From assembly GCA_030593145.1 (NCBI GenBank), contig JAUVHU010000009.1, positions 1 through 44,644 on the forward strand: a stretch of DNA of 44,644 bases. The letters are read 5' to 3'. Under the pieces are notes generated by a model, which was not told where the DNA came from, did not search any database, and worked only from the letters and a program-made list of their open reading frames with translations. The translations under genes were made by a program, and so were the position numbers. The DNA comes from Desulfobacteraceae bacterium (lineage in GTDB: Bacteria > Desulfobacterota > Desulfobacteria > Desulfobacterales > ETH-SRB1). Shown here one piece after another: positions 43,828 through 44,644 of the stretch (its first letter is position 1; each line of letters opens with the position of its first letter).

Positions 43828-43963
43828 AATTTCCTCCCTATTATTTTAAGCTACCCAAAAACAGGTTACATTCATAGCAAACAATAATCAAGGTTGTAAA
43901 AATAAATTTGTTACAATTTTTGCCTGTTGCAAAATCCTGCCGATTTTTGATAAGAAAACAAAG

Positions 43964-44644
43964 ATGATAATTAAAGGCAGCAAAAAAATTGAGCTAAAAA
44001 TTGAAAGCATCCTTATCATACAGCTCGGAGATATCGGCGATGTGGTATGGGCTACTCCCACCTTTCGAGCTGTAAAGGAAACATATCCGCAAACAAATGT
44101 TTCCGTTCTCTTAAGGGAAAGCTTTGGATCGCTTCTAAAGGCAGACCCTAATATCCATAAAATTTTTGAGGTAAAACGATATAGAGGGAATTTCTTTGAA
44201 AAAACGATTAAACAGCTATCCTTTATCAGAGATTTGCGTCAGGAGAGCTTCGATCTGGTCTTTGATCTTCGCTTAGATGACAGAGGCGCTTTTATGGCTT
44301 TTCTTTCGGGCGCTCCAATAAGGGTTTCCATTGTTCATCGGGGTTTGTGGCAAAAATGCTTTTTTTCGCATTTAGTTGCTCCATCTTCATCTGATAAAAG
44401 AATTTACGGCGCTACAGAGCAATCTCTTCAGATTGTAAGAGAATTTGACATAGACACGAAAGACACTATTCCGAAACTCTGGGTTTCTAAAAAAGCCAAA
44501 GAGAAAGTAAAACAACTTTTGGATCGTGAGGATGTAACGGCTGTGAGCCGATGGATTACACTGAACCCATTTTCAAGATGGCAGTACAAAGAATGGGGTT
44601 ATGAGAAATGGGCACAAATTATTGACTGGTTACGTGAAGAATAT
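43964..44644 (+). CDS. family 9 glycosyltransferase (heptosyltransferase-like), partial
   Basis: Cut off by the window edge after 227 codons. The N-terminus ILIIQLGDIGDVVWATPTFRAV (about residues 17-38) is the GT9 signature; FDLVFDLRLDDRGAFMAFLSG and LNPFSRWQYKEWGYEKWAQI also fit. GT9 enzymes add heptose to the inner core of lipopolysaccharide using ADP-heptose, which ties it to rfaE2 at 34452. The ATG at 43964 has only a weak upstream AAGA. Confidence 0.88.
   Translation, partial: MIIKGSKKIELKIESILIIQLGDIGDVVWATPTFRAVKETYPQTNVSVLLRESFGSLLKADPNIHKIFEVKRYRGNFFEKTIKQLSFIRDLRQESFDLVFDLRLDDRGAFMAFLSGAPIRVSIVHRGLWQKCFFSHLVAPSSSDKRIYGATEQSLQIVREFDIDTKDTIPKLWVSKKAKEKVKQLLDREDVTAVSRWITLNPFSRWQYKEWGYEKWAQIIDWLREEY

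Noticed and set aside
1-44644. CRISPR array
   Set aside because: No regularly spaced short direct repeats with unique spacers were seen; all repeats are palindromic, tandem or dispersed.

Overview
This window looks like the chromosome of a Gram-negative, AT-rich bacterium, most likely a deltaproteobacterium (Desulfobacterota, Desulfobacterales-like). That placement is inferred from gene content: a pilMNOPQ type IV pilus operon, a DUF4416-yicC-remA-gmk-rlmB cluster, B12-dependent ribonucleotide reductase, WD40-caspase and DUF1566 proteins, and many long palindromic dispersed repeats. No tRNA, rRNA or CRISPR array was seen.

Layout. 586-6101 (+) encodes a small XRE regulator followed by pilM-N-O-P-Q. 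6312-11937 (-) carries a PilF/PilW-like TPR lipoprotein, a LysM protein, thrC and serS. 12224-15483 holds a 5-formyl-THF cyclo-ligase, an RCK potassium channel, pcm and a DedA-like protein. 15558-18985 (-) has nrdJ, coaD and rsmD. trpC and trpD (19362-21172, -) are separated from trpE and trpG (32068-34132, -) by about 10.9 kb of foreign-looking DNA read mostly in the opposite direction. A clear trp attenuator precedes trpE: a leader peptide with three consecutive Trp codons followed by a terminator. 34452-38139 (-) holds rfaE2, a nitrilase-family hydrolase, comF and icd. 38608-41814 (-) holds rlmB, gmk, remA, yicC and a DUF4416 gene. The right end (41840-44644) is a rearranged patch: a four-helix-bundle gene fragment, an IS1595-type transposase remnant, a frameshifted sulfotransferase, a Trm112-like gene and its broken duplicate, and the start of a family-9 glycosyltransferase cut by the window edge.

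The island inside the trp genes (about 21.25-32.05 kb) is the most unusual part. It encodes a secreted DUF1566 protein with a 14-residue tandem repeat, a secreted seven-repeat WD40 protein, a secreted WD40-caspase with an intact His/Cys dyad and a terminal EF-hand-like loop, three small membrane or secreted proteins of unknown function, a DUF4143 ATPase with a damaged second copy, and an SH3-domain membrane-anchored protein. Between them lie three remnants of REP-associated (Y1/IS200-like) transposases, an attC-like site, and hairpins. The paired exported WD40 and WD40-caspase genes with their small membrane-protein neighbours are the best candidate for an undescribed system; any joint function is inference from position only.

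Most intergenic gaps hold large imperfect palindromes whose ends carry a TCGTAAAAAGT-like motif. One 127-bp element occurs twice (11-137 and 38167-38293), and a piece of the same end lies directly in front of trpE, where it overlaps the ribosome binding site.
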